DNA of 8,115 nt from Gemmatimonadota bacterium (lineage in GTDB: Bacteria; Gemmatimonadota; Gemmatimonadetes; JACCXV01; JAHWKZ01), in the NCBI GenBank assembly GCA_030641505.1, contig DAOWHI010000127.1, positions 1 through 8,115 of the forward strand. The letters are read 5' to 3'. Made by a program: the position numbers and the translations under genes. Below, piece after piece: positions 1 through 7,025 of the stretch. Under the pieces are notes generated by a model. That model was given only the letters and a program-made list of their open reading frames with translations. It was not told where the DNA came from and ran no database searches. Every line of letters begins with the position of its first letter. Position 1 is the first letter of the stretch.

Positions 1-37
1 AACAATCAAGGCTGCCAAAGTAGCACCAAAGGTAGCC
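1..37 (-). terminator. Weak terminator-like hairpin after the last gene
   Basis: Past the stop at 41-43, minus-strand RNA could pair GGCUACC (37-31) with GGCAGCC (16-10), giving 6 pairs with one A/C mismatch around a 14-nt loop, followed by UUGAUUGUU up to the window edge. The large loop, internal mismatch and interrupted U-run make this weak. It could equally be chance or part of an intergenic region continuing outside the window. Confidence 0.25.
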
Positions 38-40
38 GTC

Positions 41-1564
41 TCAGCTCTCGATTACCAGCATCATCGTCCGATAGTCGAAAACGAGTCGCTTTCCGCGAAA
101 GAACGGAAAACCCAGAATGCCATGGGCGGCCACGCCCCAAGGGTAGCCGACCGGCAAATCGATCAAGATCGCTCGCAGGGCCTCGCCCGTATGGTCCCCC
201 GCCGAAGCCATGAAGCTATCCGGATCGACGCGCAAGACGCTCGCCGTTCGCCGGCCGATCAGGATGTCGCTCGCACCGGTGTCGATGATGAACGGCAAGC
301 TTCGGGCCCCGTCCAGGCTGACCGGGATCAGCGGCCAAACCCCATTGGCATCGAACGTGAACGGGACAACGGCCTTTCTGAGTCGGGTGGTTCGTTCGGC
401 GTAGGGCTGGCTTTCGGCATCGTTGCGGCGCAGCTCGATCCGCCGGTGGGCGTAATCCAACACCACGACGAAGTCGCGAAACAGAAGCGCCGGATTCAGG
501 ACCCCGGCGATGTAGTATTCGCCCTGACCGCGCAGGTTCAGCGCCGCAAAATCCCCGACCGCGACCGGCACTCGCTTCACCAACAAACTGCCGAGTCGGA
601 GGCTGTCCAGGATCGCGTATCCGCCTGGTGATGGCCGGTATGGACCACGAAGGCTACCACCGGGCAGGATCGTCCCCACGCCGATCGACTGCGCGTACTC
701 GAGATCGATGACATTGCGCTCAGCGCCGGTATCAAGCAGTACATACGCCGGCTCCCGACCGTTGATCGAAACCGCCAGATAGGGGATCTCGTCCCCGGGT
801 TTCAGATCGAAATTGAGTTGAACACGGCTTACCCGCTCATCGATTCGGTTGGCCGGCTCGTCCCCAATCTGGCGGTAGAAGCGGAGCAACCGACGATACC
901 CCTCAGCGTGTGACCCGTCTGGCGCCAGATCGAGGTAGTCGTCAAGCGCCTCCGCCGCGGTCTCGTAGTCACCCCATACCTCAGCCCATCGGGCCAATCC
1001 AAGCGCGAACATGGGCCGCGGCGATAACCCGTACGCCCGCTGGGCGTGCTGACGAGCAGAGATTGGGTCGTTCTCGGCGATCGCGACCAGCGCCGTGCCC
1101 CAGTGGGCGTCGGGGCTCTGAGGATCGAGCCCGATCGCGCGATCGAGCGCGTCGCGTGCGAGCTCGAGCTCGCCCAATCGATACCGCGCCAATCCCAACA
1201 GCATCCAGAGTCGTGCATCATCATCGACCACGTTGATGCCACGCTCGGCTTCAGCGGCGGCTGCGTACGGATCGCCGGCTTCGAGGTACGCACGGGCCAG
1301 ACCGCGACGCAGCGTCACTCTTTCGGCGCTGCGATCATCCGCAGGGTCGCCGTACACCAGCGTCAGACCGAGTAACCCCTCCGCGCGACGATAGTCGTCG
1401 ATCGCACGATCCGGGTCACCAGATTCGAGGGCTGCCGTGGCGGTGCCCAACGCGGCGACAAGCGAGTCAGCCAGCGCATCGGGTTCCTGTGCGACACCTG
1501 GAGCGATCGAGATCGCGATCGTGGCCAGCCCAAACAACACGCCAACCATCCGGTTCCTGGTCAC
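41..1564 (-). CDS. Exported TPR protein with tandem retropepsin-like aspartic protease domains
   Basis: Predicted periplasmic or exported protein of 507 residues. Signal peptide at 1-25 (MTRNR, hydrophobic core, likely cleavage at GVA|QE). TPR-type helical repeats cover about 38-240, clearest at 84-112, 117-148, 151-181 and 185-215. Two retropepsin-like domains follow. The first has VLLDTGAE (catalytic D278) and a closing GVLNPALLFRDFVVVLDY segment (354-371). The second has FIIDTGAS (D428) and GILGFPFFRGKRLVFDY (482-498). Both keep Asp-Thr-Gly, so the chain could form one two-lobed, pepsin-like active site without dimerising. The GTG start at 1564 lies 2 nt after the preceding stop, has GGAGAG 9 nt upstream, and supplies the positive n-region; ATG at 1549 is a weaker alternative that loses both Arg residues. 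It is the last gene visible in the block. Homologues are annotated as aspartyl protease family proteins; the substrate is unknown. Confidence 0.86.
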   Translation of the reverse strand: MTRNRMVGVLFGLATIAISIAPGVAQEPDALADSLVAALGTATAALESGDPDRAIDDYRRAEGLLGLTLVYGDPADDRSAERVTLRRGLARAYLEAGDPYAAAAEAERGINVVDDDARLWMLLGLARYRLGELELARDALDRAIGLDPQSPDAHWGTALVAIAENDPISARQHAQRAYGLSPRPMFALGLARWAEVWGDYETAAEALDDYLDLAPDGSHAEGYRRLLRFYRQIGDEPANRIDERVSRVQLNFDLKPGDEIPYLAVSINGREPAYVLLDTGAERNVIDLEYAQSIGVGTILPGGSLRGPYRPSPGGYAILDSLRLGSLLVKRVPVAVGDFAALNLRGQGEYYIAGVLNPALLFRDFVVVLDYAHRRIELRRNDAESQPYAERTTRLRKAVVPFTFDANGVWPLIPVSLDGARSLPFIIDTGASDILIGRRTASVLRVDPDSFMASAGDHTGEALRAILIDLPVGYPWGVAAHGILGFPFFRGKRLVFDYRTMMLVIES

Positions 1565-1566
1565 GC

Positions 1567-2541
1567 TCAGCGACTCTCCGGGACGAGCGGCAGGATTTCG
1601 GCCAACTTGCCGGCGGCTGCAAAGACGAGCCCCGACAGGAGTTGCTGGAAGGGCACTTCCTGGGTGCCGGTCGGGGGTGAGAAGTTGAAGAAGTCCGGTG
1701 CCACCCTCGGGTCCCAGTCGACGTTTACGTCGCTCGTGATTTCGCCCCTATCGGCAACCCGGCTGACGACATGGATCTGCTCCACGCGCCCAACATCATC
1801 GTAGCGCAGTGACGCGGTCACCTGTATGTCGTGTTCACGTTCCAGGTAGGCCTCGATGCGTGTCGGACGCGGGCTGGCACCGTACTGGAACTCGATCCGG
1901 GTGTCCTTTCGGCCTGGTCGCACCAGCTCGACGCGACGCGGCAGGTGCGTGACCGCATCGATCCAGAACGTGGCGGTCGTGCCGGGCTCAGGCGTGTCCT
2001 CGATTCGGTGCGTGAGCGCTCCGCCGACCGTCTCCTCGCCCACGTAGCGCAGCGCACCGTAGCCCTGATCGAGACGCCGCCTCGTCTCGGTCAATTGACT
2101 GCTCAGCCCATCCCCGAACCCTTCCGCGGGGGCCAGAATCCCGGCGGGCTGGCGGGCGAACTGCTCCAGATCGGGGGCATGGAGCGCCATCTGTTCGCGA
2201 TCGACGTAGAGCGTCACGGGGCCGACGTCGCCGCCGGCGTCCAACCGCCATCGCCGAGCGGCGCGATCCATGACGAAGTTGGATGTGATCCCAATCGATG
2301 TTGGGCTTTTGCCGCGAGCGTTTATCGCCGCCCGAACGCGCTGGGCACGATCGTAGTGCGCTAGAGCCCATCCCGATTCGATCGCATCCAGCGCCTCGCG
2401 CGCGACCTCGATCGCCCGATCGTCAGAACCAGCACCCTGCTGAGCTGCGACCCCTGTCGGGGTGGCAACCAGCAGCGAGGCCACTATGGCCGCCGCCCGG
2501 TGTCTGCGACCAAAGGTGGATACGAAATGTTGTCTTAGCAT
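1567..2541 (-). CDS. Periplasmic LolA/RseB-fold protein, DUF2092-like
   Basis: Exported protein of 324 residues from the ATG at 2541. The signal peptide has a GRRHR n-region and a hydrophobic core (about 16-30), with likely cleavage at VAA|QQ (after A33). The mature part starts with a helix-rich stretch (39-78) and then alternating beta-strand segments. YVGEETVGGALTHRIE (166-181) and FWIDAVTHLPRRVELV (193-208), followed by FFNFSPPTGTQEV (284-296), are the pattern of DUF2092 and LolA/RseB-fold proteins, which bind hydrophobic ligands or lipoproteins. A hydrophobic C-terminal helix (about 299-320) is unusual for plain LolA. The start is uncertain: TTG at 2592, 3 nt after the previous stop, gives 341 residues with a very long n-region; neither start has a clear ribosome site. 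It sits between a lipoprotein gene and a protease gene, in a tight operon. Family call is by pattern, not by search; exact ligand unknown. Confidence 0.72.
   Translation of the reverse strand: MLRQHFVSTFGRRHRAAAIVASLLVATPTGVAAQQGAGSDDRAIEVAREALDAIESGWALAHYDRAQRVRAAINARGKSPTSIGITSNFVMDRAARRWRLDAGGDVGPVTLYVDREQMALHAPDLEQFARQPAGILAPAEGFGDGLSSQLTETRRRLDQGYGALRYVGEETVGGALTHRIEDTPEPGTTATFWIDAVTHLPRRVELVRPGRKDTRIEFQYGASPRPTRIEAYLEREHDIQVTASLRYDDVGRVEQIHVVSRVADRGEITSDVNVDWDPRVAPDFFNFSPPTGTQEVPFQQLLSGLVFAAAGKLAEILPLVPESR
1574..1579 (-). promoter_or_regulatory. Ribosome binding site of the TPR/aspartic protease gene
   Basis: GGAGAG on the minus strand lies 9 nt before the GTG at 1564 and within the final codons of the preceding gene. 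It supports GTG rather than the ATG five codons later, although that ATG also has a short AGGA five bases upstream. Confidence 0.5.
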
Positions 2542-2595
2542 GAGGATACTACGGCCGATCGGACGCAAAGTTCCGGCGCCACCCCGCGACAAGCG

Positions 2596-4470
2596 TCACT
2601 GCGTTTTAATGATCGTCACCTGAAGCTCGGAGCTTTGTTGGCCGCTCACGAGAATCGGGAACGTGCCCGATTCGTTGGCGCCGACGTCGTAGTACGCGGC
2701 ACCGGTCCCGCGAATGACCTCCGTCATCGTGGCCCCGTTTGTAGTCAGGACCTTGAGCAGAACATCCAGGTACGGACCCAACGGCGGGTCGAACCCGGGC
2801 GCAGCCAGCGCATATTCGTTGCGGAGATTCAAGTTCGAGAAGTTGAAGTTGGGGTCATTGGAGATCCCCTGCCCATCTAGGACCAGCGCCGCATAGAACT
2901 GGTGTAGCAGAAACTGGAACGACGTATTCGCGGCCTGCTCGACGTTGGGAATGCTGATGAAGTTGGTTTGAACCAAGTCGCCGACGATGCCGGGGCCAAA
3001 CCGATCGACCAGGTACATGATCAGTAGCCATGCGCCGCCGCGGCGCTCCAGCGAGTCGTCATCGGGAGCGTTTGTGCCGACCAGTATCGCGGCACTCGGA
3101 ACCTCCAGGAACAGCGCCGAGCGGAGCCGGTTCTGCAGGTTGAAGTTGTTGAGCGTTTCCGCGTAGTGGGCCAGCCCCTCGTCCAACCACACATCCTCGG
3201 CCTGCCCGAGTCGAATGAGAATGTGCTGGTTGGCGCTGATCATGTGCTCGAGTTCGTGTGCCGCGGTCCCCGAGATCGCGTCCGCGAAACCGTTGATCGG
3301 GAACACCGCCGGACTCCAATCCATGTCGGGGTCGGGAATCGGGCCGTAAAAGATCTCCGCCTCGTTGCTGGTCGGAAACAGTGCTGCCGGGAGGAGATCG
3401 AGGCCGAAGAAGAACCCGCCGATGAAGAGACCCTGGTCGACGATCTCCTGGGTGTTGAGCGCGTTCACCGTCGGGCTCAACAGAAAAATCACGCGACCGT
3501 CGCTGTCGACATCGCTGACGCCGCCGAAAGCGGCCACGTTGGTCGGAAAGATATTGTCGTCGAACCGATTGCCGATCTGTTGGATCATGGCCTCGGTCAG
3601 ATCGGCGGGTGGCGTCCGGTCGTCGACGTAGAGCAGCACGTTGTCGCCCTGGAACCGAAGGATCGCGTTGATCTCGTCGAAGTTGTCGGGATCACCTGGA
3701 TCGCCACCGAGGGTGTTCGATACCAGAAACATCCGTTCAGCCGCTTGCGCCAATGCGAGACCGCGGCGCCGATACATCTGTGGCGTCGCCTCGCGCAGCC
3801 GCGGGAAGATCTCGGCTCGCTCGAGCTGTCGGATGCGGGCTTCTGGCACCGGATCGAGCTCCGGCCTCGCCGCCCCCGCCAGACGGCGCGTCGAGACTCC
3901 TTTGGACCCGGTTACCTGGATCGAGAACAGACCGCCACCGGGATTCTGGGGCTCCGGGATCACCGTGTACCGCTCGGCGCCCGTCGGAAACGGCAGATTG
4001 ACGGCGACGGTACCACCCAGCGCGGTCTTGAGCTCCACGGTGCCGACCCCGCCATTGAACGGTTGCGGCACCGGCCCAGCGGTAGTCGACGATGCAACGC
4101 TCTCGTTGCCGGCCTCGTCGGTAGCGGTGAGCGAAAGCTGATCCCCCAATTGGGCCGCGATCGATAGCGAAAAGGTGCCAGCTCCAGCCGCAGCGGTTGA
4201 AGCCTCGATCGATTGCCCACCGTTGCGTTGGGTGGCATCTACGTTCACGACCTTGACGGTCGACAAACCCTCGACGGCCCCGTTGGAGCCAGCGATCTGA
4301 GAGGTCGTGCCGGGGAGCGGTGCACCGACGGTGATGCGACCGAGATTGGGGGCCGAAGGCGGGGTCGTGTCGGGTCCGGGTCCTCCGCCACCACCGCCCC
4401 CACTGGAGCCACCGCAACCGGCCGCGACCGCGGTGATCGCCAGCAGCGCCAGGAACCGGCTACTGGCCAT
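2596..4470 (-). CDS. Secreted lipoprotein with Ig-like domain and M30 (hyicolysin)-like metallopeptidase domain
   Basis: Predicted envelope lipoprotein and zinc metallopeptidase; 624 residues. The lipobox signal peptide ends VAAGC with lipidated C19; residue +2 is Gly, not Asp, which by the E. coli rule favours the outer membrane. Then come a Gly-rich linker (20-31), a bacterial Ig-like domain (about 35-135, ending TATDEAGNES), a beta-rich segment (about 138-195), and a peptidase region (about 240-600). The zinc motif is HELEH (H405, E406, H409), followed by WLDEGLAHYAE with E431 as likely third ligand, the gluzincin arrangement seen in family M30. A DVDSDG stretch (320-325) resembles a calcium-binding loop. 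The start is ATG at 4470: it gives the lipoprotein signal and has GAGG 6 nt upstream. The longer frame from 4617 would overlap the M23 gene by 158 nt and hide the signal. The real overlap is 11 nt. Substrate unknown. Confidence 0.87.
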   Translation of the reverse strand: MASSRFLALLAITAVAAGCGGSSGGGGGGGPGPDTTPPSAPNLGRITVGAPLPGTTSQIAGSNGAVEGLSTVKVVNVDATQRNGGQSIEASTAAAGAGTFSLSIAAQLGDQLSLTATDEAGNESVASSTTAGPVPQPFNGGVGTVELKTALGGTVAVNLPFPTGAERYTVIPEPQNPGGGLFSIQVTGSKGVSTRRLAGAARPELDPVPEARIRQLERAEIFPRLREATPQMYRRRGLALAQAAERMFLVSNTLGGDPGDPDNFDEINAILRFQGDNVLLYVDDRTPPADLTEAMIQQIGNRFDDNIFPTNVAAFGGVSDVDSDGRVIFLLSPTVNALNTQEIVDQGLFIGGFFFGLDLLPAALFPTSNEAEIFYGPIPDPDMDWSPAVFPINGFADAISGTAAHELEHMISANQHILIRLGQAEDVWLDEGLAHYAETLNNFNLQNRLRSALFLEVPSAAILVGTNAPDDDSLERRGGAWLLIMYLVDRFGPGIVGDLVQTNFISIPNVEQAANTSFQFLLHQFYAALVLDGQGISNDPNFNFSNLNLRNEYALAAPGFDPPLGPYLDVLLKVLTTNGATMTEVIRGTGAAYYDVGANESGTFPILVSGQQSSELQVTIIKTQ

Positions 4471-5746
4471 CGGAAACCTCAATCGGCTGTTCGACCACCA
4501 GCATGCGGAGAGCCGGCAAGCGGCGACGTTGGATGTCCCGTAGCGCGATGAACGCGACGTGAGCTTGACCGTCAAGCGGTTCAGCAGTCGGAAGACTGAC
4601 TGAAAGTGGATCCACATATTTGCCGTTCCTCATAAAGCTGTAGTCGAGATGGGGACCCGTGGCCAAGCCGGTCGAGCCGACGAAGCCGATGACGTTCCCC
4701 TGTTGAACCCTCGTCCCAGGCCTGATCCCGCTCGCAATTCGCGACAAGTGGCCGTACGCCGTCATGTATTGCCGGCCGTGCTGAAGCCTGACATAGATAC
4801 CGTAACCCCCAAAGCGGCCGGCACGTACGACGACGCCGTCGCCGGAAGCCTGGACCGGTGTCCCGGTCGGAGCCGCATAATCCACGCCATTGTGGTGCCG
4901 GCGCCGACGCAGCACGGGATGCATTCGCATCCCGAACCGCGACGAGATCCGCGTGAACTTGAGCGGCGAGCGCAGGAACCTACGCTTGAGCGTCTGCCCT
5001 TCGGCGTCGTAGTAGTCAAACTTCTCGCCGTCGCTCGAGAATCGATAAGCCTCGTATGTTCGATCGGCCAGCTCGAGCACGACTGCGTCGATCGATGCGA
5101 GGCGGTACGATTCGTCCGGGCGCTCGTCAACGGTGAACGCGAGCGCCACGCAATCACCCGCGCGGAGATCTGAGTAGAAGTCGATCTGGCCGCCCATGAT
5201 CTGTGCTAAAGTCAGCACCAGCGCGGGATCCTCGCCAGCCTCGCTCAACGCCTCCCAAAACGAACTCTCGATACAGGTAGAGACTTGCCGGCGCTGGCGC
5301 ACGAATGACGTCTCGACGACCCGAGTTCGGAACCCCTCACCACGCTTGTCCGCCACCAACCGATGGTCGCGACCAAACTCCAGATCGATCCCGCCGAGCG
5401 CGCCTTCCGGCGTGAGCGAGATCAACACCTGTGATCCGGGACGCAATCGGCGCCAGGAGAAATCGGGGGTGCTCGACCCCGCCTCGACGAGCGCCTGGAG
5501 ATCAGCCGGGTCCAGCTCGTGGTCCTGCCAGAGGTCGGAGAACGTTTCGCCGGACTCGAGCGTATCGACAATCGCCGGTGGCATCACGGGCGCTGCCGCC
5601 ACCACCGGAGGAGGCACCGGCGGCGCCGGATCCGAGGTCAGCCACCAAGCCACACCAGCTCCTGCCAGGGCGATGAGAAAACCCGGGCGGACTCGGTGCC
5701 AACCTCGCTCATGCGCTGTGTTGCGCGATCCTTGCCGACCGATCAA
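4460..5746 (-). CDS. Membrane-anchored M23 peptidoglycan peptidase (OapA/Csd3/MepM-like)
   Basis: Predicted inner-membrane-anchored, periplasmic metallopeptidase that cuts peptidoglycan peptide cross-links; 428 residues. Seen in order: basic N-terminus, one transmembrane segment (about 22-38), Pro/Ala-rich linker (40-58), LysM-like OapA-type region (about 59-112), Csd3/MepM-type second domain (about 140-205, with IESSFWEAL and an IDFYSDLRAGD segment), then the M23 lytic domain (about 262-382). Catalytic landmarks are H285 and D289 (HNGVD), H333 (AYGHLS) and H366 in GPHLDY. In the canonical GPHLHY motif the second His is a zinc ligand; here it is Asp (D368). I recall the same Asp in some M23 groups, so the enzyme may still be active. 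The start is TTG at 5746, inside TTGA shared with the ftsZ stop; no clear Shine-Dalgarno or better in-frame start is visible, so initiation is probably by coupling. Placement directly after ftsZ suggests a septal hydrolase (inference). Confidence 0.92.
   Translation of the reverse strand: MIGRQGSRNTAHERGWHRVRPGFLIALAGAGVAWWLTSDPAPPVPPPVVAAAPVMPPAIVDTLESGETFSDLWQDHELDPADLQALVEAGSSTPDFSWRRLRPGSQVLISLTPEGALGGIDLEFGRDHRLVADKRGEGFRTRVVETSFVRQRRQVSTCIESSFWEALSEAGEDPALVLTLAQIMGGQIDFYSDLRAGDCVALAFTVDERPDESYRLASIDAVVLELADRTYEAYRFSSDGEKFDYYDAEGQTLKRRFLRSPLKFTRISSRFGMRMHPVLRRRRHHNGVDYAAPTGTPVQASGDGVVVRAGRFGGYGIYVRLQHGRQYMTAYGHLSRIASGIRPGTRVQQGNVIGFVGSTGLATGPHLDYSFMRNGKYVDPLSVSLPTAEPLDGQAHVAFIALRDIQRRRLPALRMLVVEQPIEVSDGQ
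4477..4480 (-). promoter_or_regulatory. Ribosome binding site of the M30-like lipoprotein gene
   Basis: GAGG on the minus strand lies 6 nt before the ATG at 4470, inside the last codons of the M23 gene. It decides the start in favour of 4470 over the frame extension to 4617, and it agrees with the lipobox signal peptide that begins there. Confidence 0.65.
5743..5746 (-). promoter_or_regulatory. TTGA stop/start overlap coupling ftsZ to the M23 gene
   Basis: The ftsZ reading frame ends ...CAG ATG AAT TGA and the M23 frame begins TTG ATC GGT. The four bases TTGA hold both the start and the stop. No Shine-Dalgarno is evident before the TTG, so the M23 protein is probably made by ribosomes that have just ended ftsZ, at lower yield because TTG is a weak start. 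This is read from sequence and known re-initiation behaviour, not measured. Confidence 0.6.
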
Positions 5747-6945
5747 TTCATCTGTCGACGGATAAAGGCTGGTATCTCGAGATCATCTTTCTTCGCCCCC
5801 GACTTGAGGTCCAACACCGAGAGAAGATCCTTCAACTCCTCGGGCGAGTCGCCATCGCTGCTATTGGCGGAATCGACCAGCGCCGCCAACCGATTCTCGC
5901 CACCGTTGGCGTCGACCGTGACGGTCGCCGGCTCGGGCATCGCGAGTGGCTGGCGACGAATCTCCGGCTGGGAAGCATAGCTAACGCTGCCACCGATGCC
6001 GGTCGCGATCACGGTAACCCGGATCTCGCCCTTCAGGCTCGGGTCGATGACGGCACCGAAGATAATGTTGGCGTCCTCTCCGGCGGCATCATGAATCACC
6101 GACGAAACCTCGCTGACTTCATGCAGCGAGAGGTCCTCACCACCAGTGATGTTGATCAATACACCGCACGCGCCGGCGATCGACATGTCCTCGAGAAGCG
6201 GGCTCGAGATGGCCTGCTGCGCGCTCTCGACGGACCGATGCTCACCGGTGCCAAACCCGGTGCCCATCAGGGCCTGGCCCTTCTCGGTCATGATCGTCTT
6301 GACGTCGGCGAAGTCTACATTCACGAGACCGGTCACGGTAATCAGGTCCGATATCCCCCGGGTCGCGTTCAAGAGAACCGAGTCGGCTACCCTGAACGCC
6401 TCCTGCACGGTGGTGCCCTTGTCGACGACCGAGCGCAACCGCTCATTTGGAACCACGATCAGAGTATCAACGACCGACTGAAGCTCGACGATCCCCTTGT
6501 CGGCCACCGTCAACCGCTTCTTTCCTTCGAACGTGAACGGTTTGGAGACGATTCCGACGGTCAGCGCGCCCAGCTCGCGTGCGAGGTCAGCGATCACCGG
6601 CGATGCGCCGGTTCCGGTACCACCACCCATCCCGGCGGTGACAAACACCATGTCGGCGCCCTGCAGAGCCTCGGCCACGTCATCCTGGTCCTCGAGCAAC
6701 GCTTCCCGACCGATGTCCGGCCTCGAACCCGAGCCTAGGCCGCGGGTCAGCGACTTGCCGATCTGTATCTTGCGATGCGCCTCGGAGTGCCCAAGCGCCT
6801 GCGCATCGGTGTTGATCGACACAAACTCGACCCCCACCAACCGCTCTTCGATCATCCGGTTGACCGCGTTACCGCCGGCACCTCCGACGCCAACGACTTT
6901 CATCCGAGCGTTCTGTTCTTCTCCATTGGCGAGCTGAAACCGCAT
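5743..6945 (-). CDS. ftsZ: Cell division GTPase FtsZ
   Basis: FtsZ is the tubulin-like GTPase that polymerises into the Z-ring at the division site. The 400-residue length is normal for the family. Seen: N-terminal Rossmann motif VGVGGAGGNAVNRM (18-31), tubulin signature GGGTGTG (107-113), PNERL (166-170), T7 synergy loop with NVDFADV (209-215) that completes the GTPase site of the next subunit, a variable linker at about 320-387, and the C-terminal conserved peptide DLEIPAFIRR (388-397) that binds FtsA and other partners. The ATG at 6945 is chosen because a strong AGGAGG lies 8 nt upstream. The frame runs open to a TTG at 7029, but that would add 28 unconserved residues with no ribosome site. 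In the T3 loop an Arg (R75) sits where many FtsZ have Asn (GLGSGSRPDIG). The stop overlaps the start of the M23 gene. Confidence 0.98.
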   Translation of the reverse strand: MRFQLANGEEQNARMKVVGVGGAGGNAVNRMIEERLVGVEFVSINTDAQALGHSEAHRKIQIGKSLTRGLGSGSRPDIGREALLEDQDDVAEALQGADMVFVTAGMGGGTGTGASPVIADLARELGALTVGIVSKPFTFEGKKRLTVADKGIVELQSVVDTLIVVPNERLRSVVDKGTTVQEAFRVADSVLLNATRGISDLITVTGLVNVDFADVKTIMTEKGQALMGTGFGTGEHRSVESAQQAISSPLLEDMSIAGACGVLINITGGEDLSLHEVSEVSSVIHDAAGEDANIIFGAVIDPSLKGEIRVTVIATGIGGSVSYASQPEIRRQPLAMPEPATVTVDANGGENRLAALVDSANSSDGDSPEELKDLLSVLDLKSGAKKDDLEIPAFIRRQMN

Positions 6946-6953
6946 GGGGATCT

Positions 6954-6959
6954 CCTCCT
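6954..6959 (-). promoter_or_regulatory. Strong ribosome binding site of ftsZ
   Basis: On the minus strand the sequence is CAGGAGGAGATCCCC followed by ATG. AGGAGG is a perfect Shine-Dalgarno core with 8 nt to the start codon. It fixes the ftsZ start at 6945 against the 28-codon upstream extension, and it is the best ribosome site in the window, consistent with FtsZ being needed in much greater amount than FtsA. Confidence 0.9.
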
Positions 6960-7006
6960 GGCTTGTCCTGCGTTGTGTGTCGTCCCGGTCGTATCCTGTA
7001 ATGGTT

Positions 7007-7025
7007 GCGAATGCGGCCCATTCGC
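7007..7025 (-). repeat. Perfect inverted repeat (hairpin) between ftsA and ftsZ
   Basis: Minus-strand RNA would read GCGAAUG GGCCG CAUUCGC: a perfect 7-bp stem with a 5-nt loop, midway between the ftsA stop and the ftsZ Shine-Dalgarno. One more partial pairing is possible on the outer side (UUGC against GCAA with a bulge). No U-tract follows, so it is not an intrinsic terminator. It could be an RNA processing or stability element that sets the FtsA:FtsZ ratio, or a protein-binding dyad; the function is inference. I see no convincing sigma-70 promoter elsewhere in the 117-nt gap. Confidence 0.6.

Noticed and set aside
122..631. + strand open frame of 169 codons
   Set aside because: Antisense to the retropepsin domains of the 41-1564 gene; no motif, no signal, no ribosome site.
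1831..2364. + strand open frame of 177 codons
   Set aside because: Antisense to the LolA-fold protein gene; composition and lack of motifs mark it as a shadow.
3166..4167. Long + strand open frame of 333 codons
   Set aside because: It lies wholly antisense to the M30-like lipoprotein gene, which has signal peptide, zinc motif and domain structure. The frame is rich in Arg, Pro and Gly without recognisable motifs, as expected for a stop-poor antisense frame in GC-rich DNA.
4381..4410. C-rich run on the + strand as a repeat or structured element
   Set aside because: It simply encodes the Gly-rich linker after the lipobox cysteine, a common feature of exported lipoproteins.
4471..4617. 49-codon upstream extension of the M30-like lipoprotein
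   Set aside because: It would overlap the M23 gene by 158 nt and bury the lipobox signal peptide; the ATG at 4470 has GAGG in place.
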